Source: Parvularia atlantis (taxonomy: Eukaryota; Opisthokonta; Rotosphaerida). From it: 64,000 nucleotides of DNA. The DNA lies in the NCBI GenBank assembly GCA_943704415.1, contig CALSCO010002237.1, positions 21,056 through 85,055 on the forward strand. Direction: 5' to 3'. The notes beneath the pieces are model-generated. The model was not told the origin of the DNA. It ran no database searches and was given only the letters and a program-made list of their open reading frames with translations. The translations under genes and the position numbers were made by a program. Of the stretch, positions 62,712-64,000 are shown piece after piece. Positions within the stretch are counted from its first letter, which is position 1. The number at the start of each line of letters is the position of its first letter.

Positions 62712-63890
62712 TCACAGGTCGTCGCTGACGAGCAGTTGCACTGCGCGCCGCGCCGATGGCGTCAGCACATGGGGCGACAGCATGCGCACAGAAGGACGCA
62801 CCGGTCTCGCCCGGCTTAAACGCGGGCGTGCCCAGGTGCGGGCACGTCGCGCAGCGGAATGCGTCGCCCAGGTAGCAGCTGCCGCATGACGACGTGGCCG
62901 CGGCGGGCTTGGCCTTGATGGCGGCGGGCGCGGGAGTGGCCGCGGCGGGCTTGGCCTTGATGGCGGCGGGCGCGGGAGTGGCCGCGGCCTCGTCGTCGAC
63001 CTCGACACCCTCCTCGTCGGCCAAGCCGCAGGTGCAGCCCTTGCACGCCTTCTTCTTGCCGACGGCGTTGGTCGTGCCGCAGTCTGTGCCCGCGTCTGCC
63101 GTCAGCCGCGTCGTGGCCCTTCGCGGCGCGCGCACCGGCCGCAACCGCCCCGACGGGCTTGGCCAGGTCCTCGGCGAGGAGGATGTCGCTGTCGTCGAGC
63201 AGCTCCTGGTCGTCGTCCTCGGTCGCCGAGATGACCCACACCGCGCGCTTGCCGACGGGCGCGGGCGCCGCGGCCGCGGCCGGACGCCGCAGCGACAGCT
63301 TGGCCGCCGCGCCGACCTCAAAGTCGGGCTTGACGGCGGCGGCCTCGGCCACGAGCAGTCCGTCGACGCCCTCAACACCGGCCAGCGCCTCGCGCTCGGC
63401 GGCGGTCAGCGCGCGCGTCCTGCGCCCGTCTCGCCTTCGTCAGTGCTGCGCGCCGCACACAGCGCCACAGGGACGCACGTGACGGCGACGTCGGCAAAGC
63501 CCGCCAGCTTGAGGTCGCGCGCGAGGCCGTCGGCGGTGCGTGCGCCGGGCGCGAGCGTCTCGACCAGCTTGAGCGACCCTGCGCGCCGCGTCAGGCCGCG
63601 CCCACCACTCCCATCAGACGTCGCGCACCGGCCGGGCGCAGCGCCACGAGCAGCCGCGCGAGCAGCGCCGGTGAGTGAGTCATGCGCGGCTCGAGCGCGA
63701 CAGTCTCGACGCTGCCGTAAGCGGCGCGGTCGAGGGCGGCCACTGCCGTCGCGCCGCCGCCGTGAGCGGCGCATGCGCACGAGCACGGGCACGCACCGGC
63801 CGCGTCGTCGTCGCCCGCACCCGACCGCCGCAGCGCCGAGGGCGCGACGAGCGAGGCCGCGCACGTCGTGGCAAGGACGGCCTTATCCAT
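62712..63890 (-). CDS. CIAPIN1: Anamorsin, cytosolic Fe-S cluster assembly factor
   Basis: Passes electrons from Tah18/Ndor1 in cytosolic Fe-S biogenesis. ATG at 63890 ([20 protein letters not shown]). A methyltransferase-like N-terminal domain ([40 protein letters not shown]) is followed by [20 protein letters not shown] and the linker. Motif A has a distal Cys plus CKGCTCG; motif B is [29 protein letters not shown], with both CxxC pairs. The last intron (62741-62801) splices FKPGET to VQLLVSDDL and the TGA at 62712. Between the motifs the repeat [14 protein letters not shown] occurs twice in tandem. All cluster ligands are present. Confidence 0.95.
62894..62988. repeat. 42-bp coding tandem repeat in CIAPIN1
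   Basis: Two perfect 42-bp copies (62894-62935 and 62936-62977) plus 11 bp of a third. On the minus strand each codes [14 protein letters not shown], 14 residues, so the repeat keeps frame and lengthens the linker between the two Fe-S motifs. Confidence 0.96.
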
Positions 63891-63917
63891 CGCAGCCTTT
63901 CAAAGCACACTGTCAGC

Positions 63918-64000
63918 ATGGGTGGCACGTCGAGCACAGAGCATGGCCACTCGTGCGCGTCGCCTCCGCCGCCCTCGCGCACAGCTGACGCGCCCCCCCC
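63918..64000 (+). CDS. Start of an unidentified gene, cut by window edge
   Basis: An ATG 27 bp from the divergent CIAPIN1 start opens MGGTSSTEHGHSCASPPPPS and runs in frame to the window end at 64000, with no stop. Gly at position 2 would allow N-myristoylation. Too short to assign; its support is only position and head-to-head layout like its neighbours. Confidence 0.4.
   Translation, partial: MGGTSSTEHGHSCASPPPPSRTADAPP

Overview
The window is nuclear DNA of a GC-rich, gene-dense, intron-rich unicellular eukaryote. I find 32 fairly secure protein genes, one doubtful small gene and one gene cut by the right edge, about one gene per 1.9 kb. Nothing looks bacterial or viral. Genes alternate strands and often lie head to head with only 17-170 bp between start codons, or tail to tail with 7-145 bp between stops. 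Almost every gene is split by introns of roughly 45-75 nt that begin GTGCG or GTGNG, usually carry CTGAC or CTAAC 10-25 nt before the 3' end, and end in CAG. A minority begin with GC. No plastid-type gene is present. The gene set (EAF1/VID21-like HSA+SANT protein, GRAM-PH sterol glucosyltransferase, DH-PH-MORN RhoGEF, LIG1, TXNL1, CHURC1) suggests a free-living heterotrophic protist, perhaps Amorphea (Amoebozoa or relatives). The lineage is inference.

Layout. 0-10 kb: mitochondrial L7/L12, a coiled-coil protein, Churchill, DNA ligase I, LSM5, METTL26-like methyltransferase, and an EF-hand/RA-domain protein. 10-25 kb: RUVBL2, a leucine-rich-repeat protein, a P4 lipid flippase, a Twinkle-type mitochondrial helicase, and a type I membrane protein with an EGF-like module. 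25-38 kb: SLC49-like transporter, R3H-SUZ protein, DH-PH-MORN RhoGEF, an unusual RRM + YTH-like + RING protein, a poorly resolved 35.1-36.2 kb stretch, and TRAP-alpha. 38-47 kb: EAF1-like scaffold, complex I NDUFB11/ESSS and NDUFS7 head to head, ER alpha-mannosidase I, and an uncharacterised protein. 47-64 kb: sterol glucosyltransferase, ankyrin-BSD protein, DUF202 membrane protein, PEMT, COX17, EMC4, REEP5/DP1, TXNL1, a WD40 protein, CIAPIN1, and the start of one more gene.

Biology. Mitochondrial and Fe-S genes (L7/L12, Twinkle, NDUFS7, NDUFB11, COX17, CIAPIN1) show an aerobic cell with complex I and mtDNA replication. TRAP-alpha, EMC4, GH47 mannosidase and REEP5 serve the ER; the flippase, PEMT and sterol glucosyltransferase serve membrane lipids; RUVBL2 and EAF1 belong to NuA4/SWR1/INO80-type chromatin machinery. 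The most novel-looking item is the RRM-YTH-like-RING protein at 33.0-35.0 kb. Gene models were spliced by eye using reading frame, family similarity recalled from knowledge and splice motifs. CDS coordinates give start codon to stop codon and include introns.
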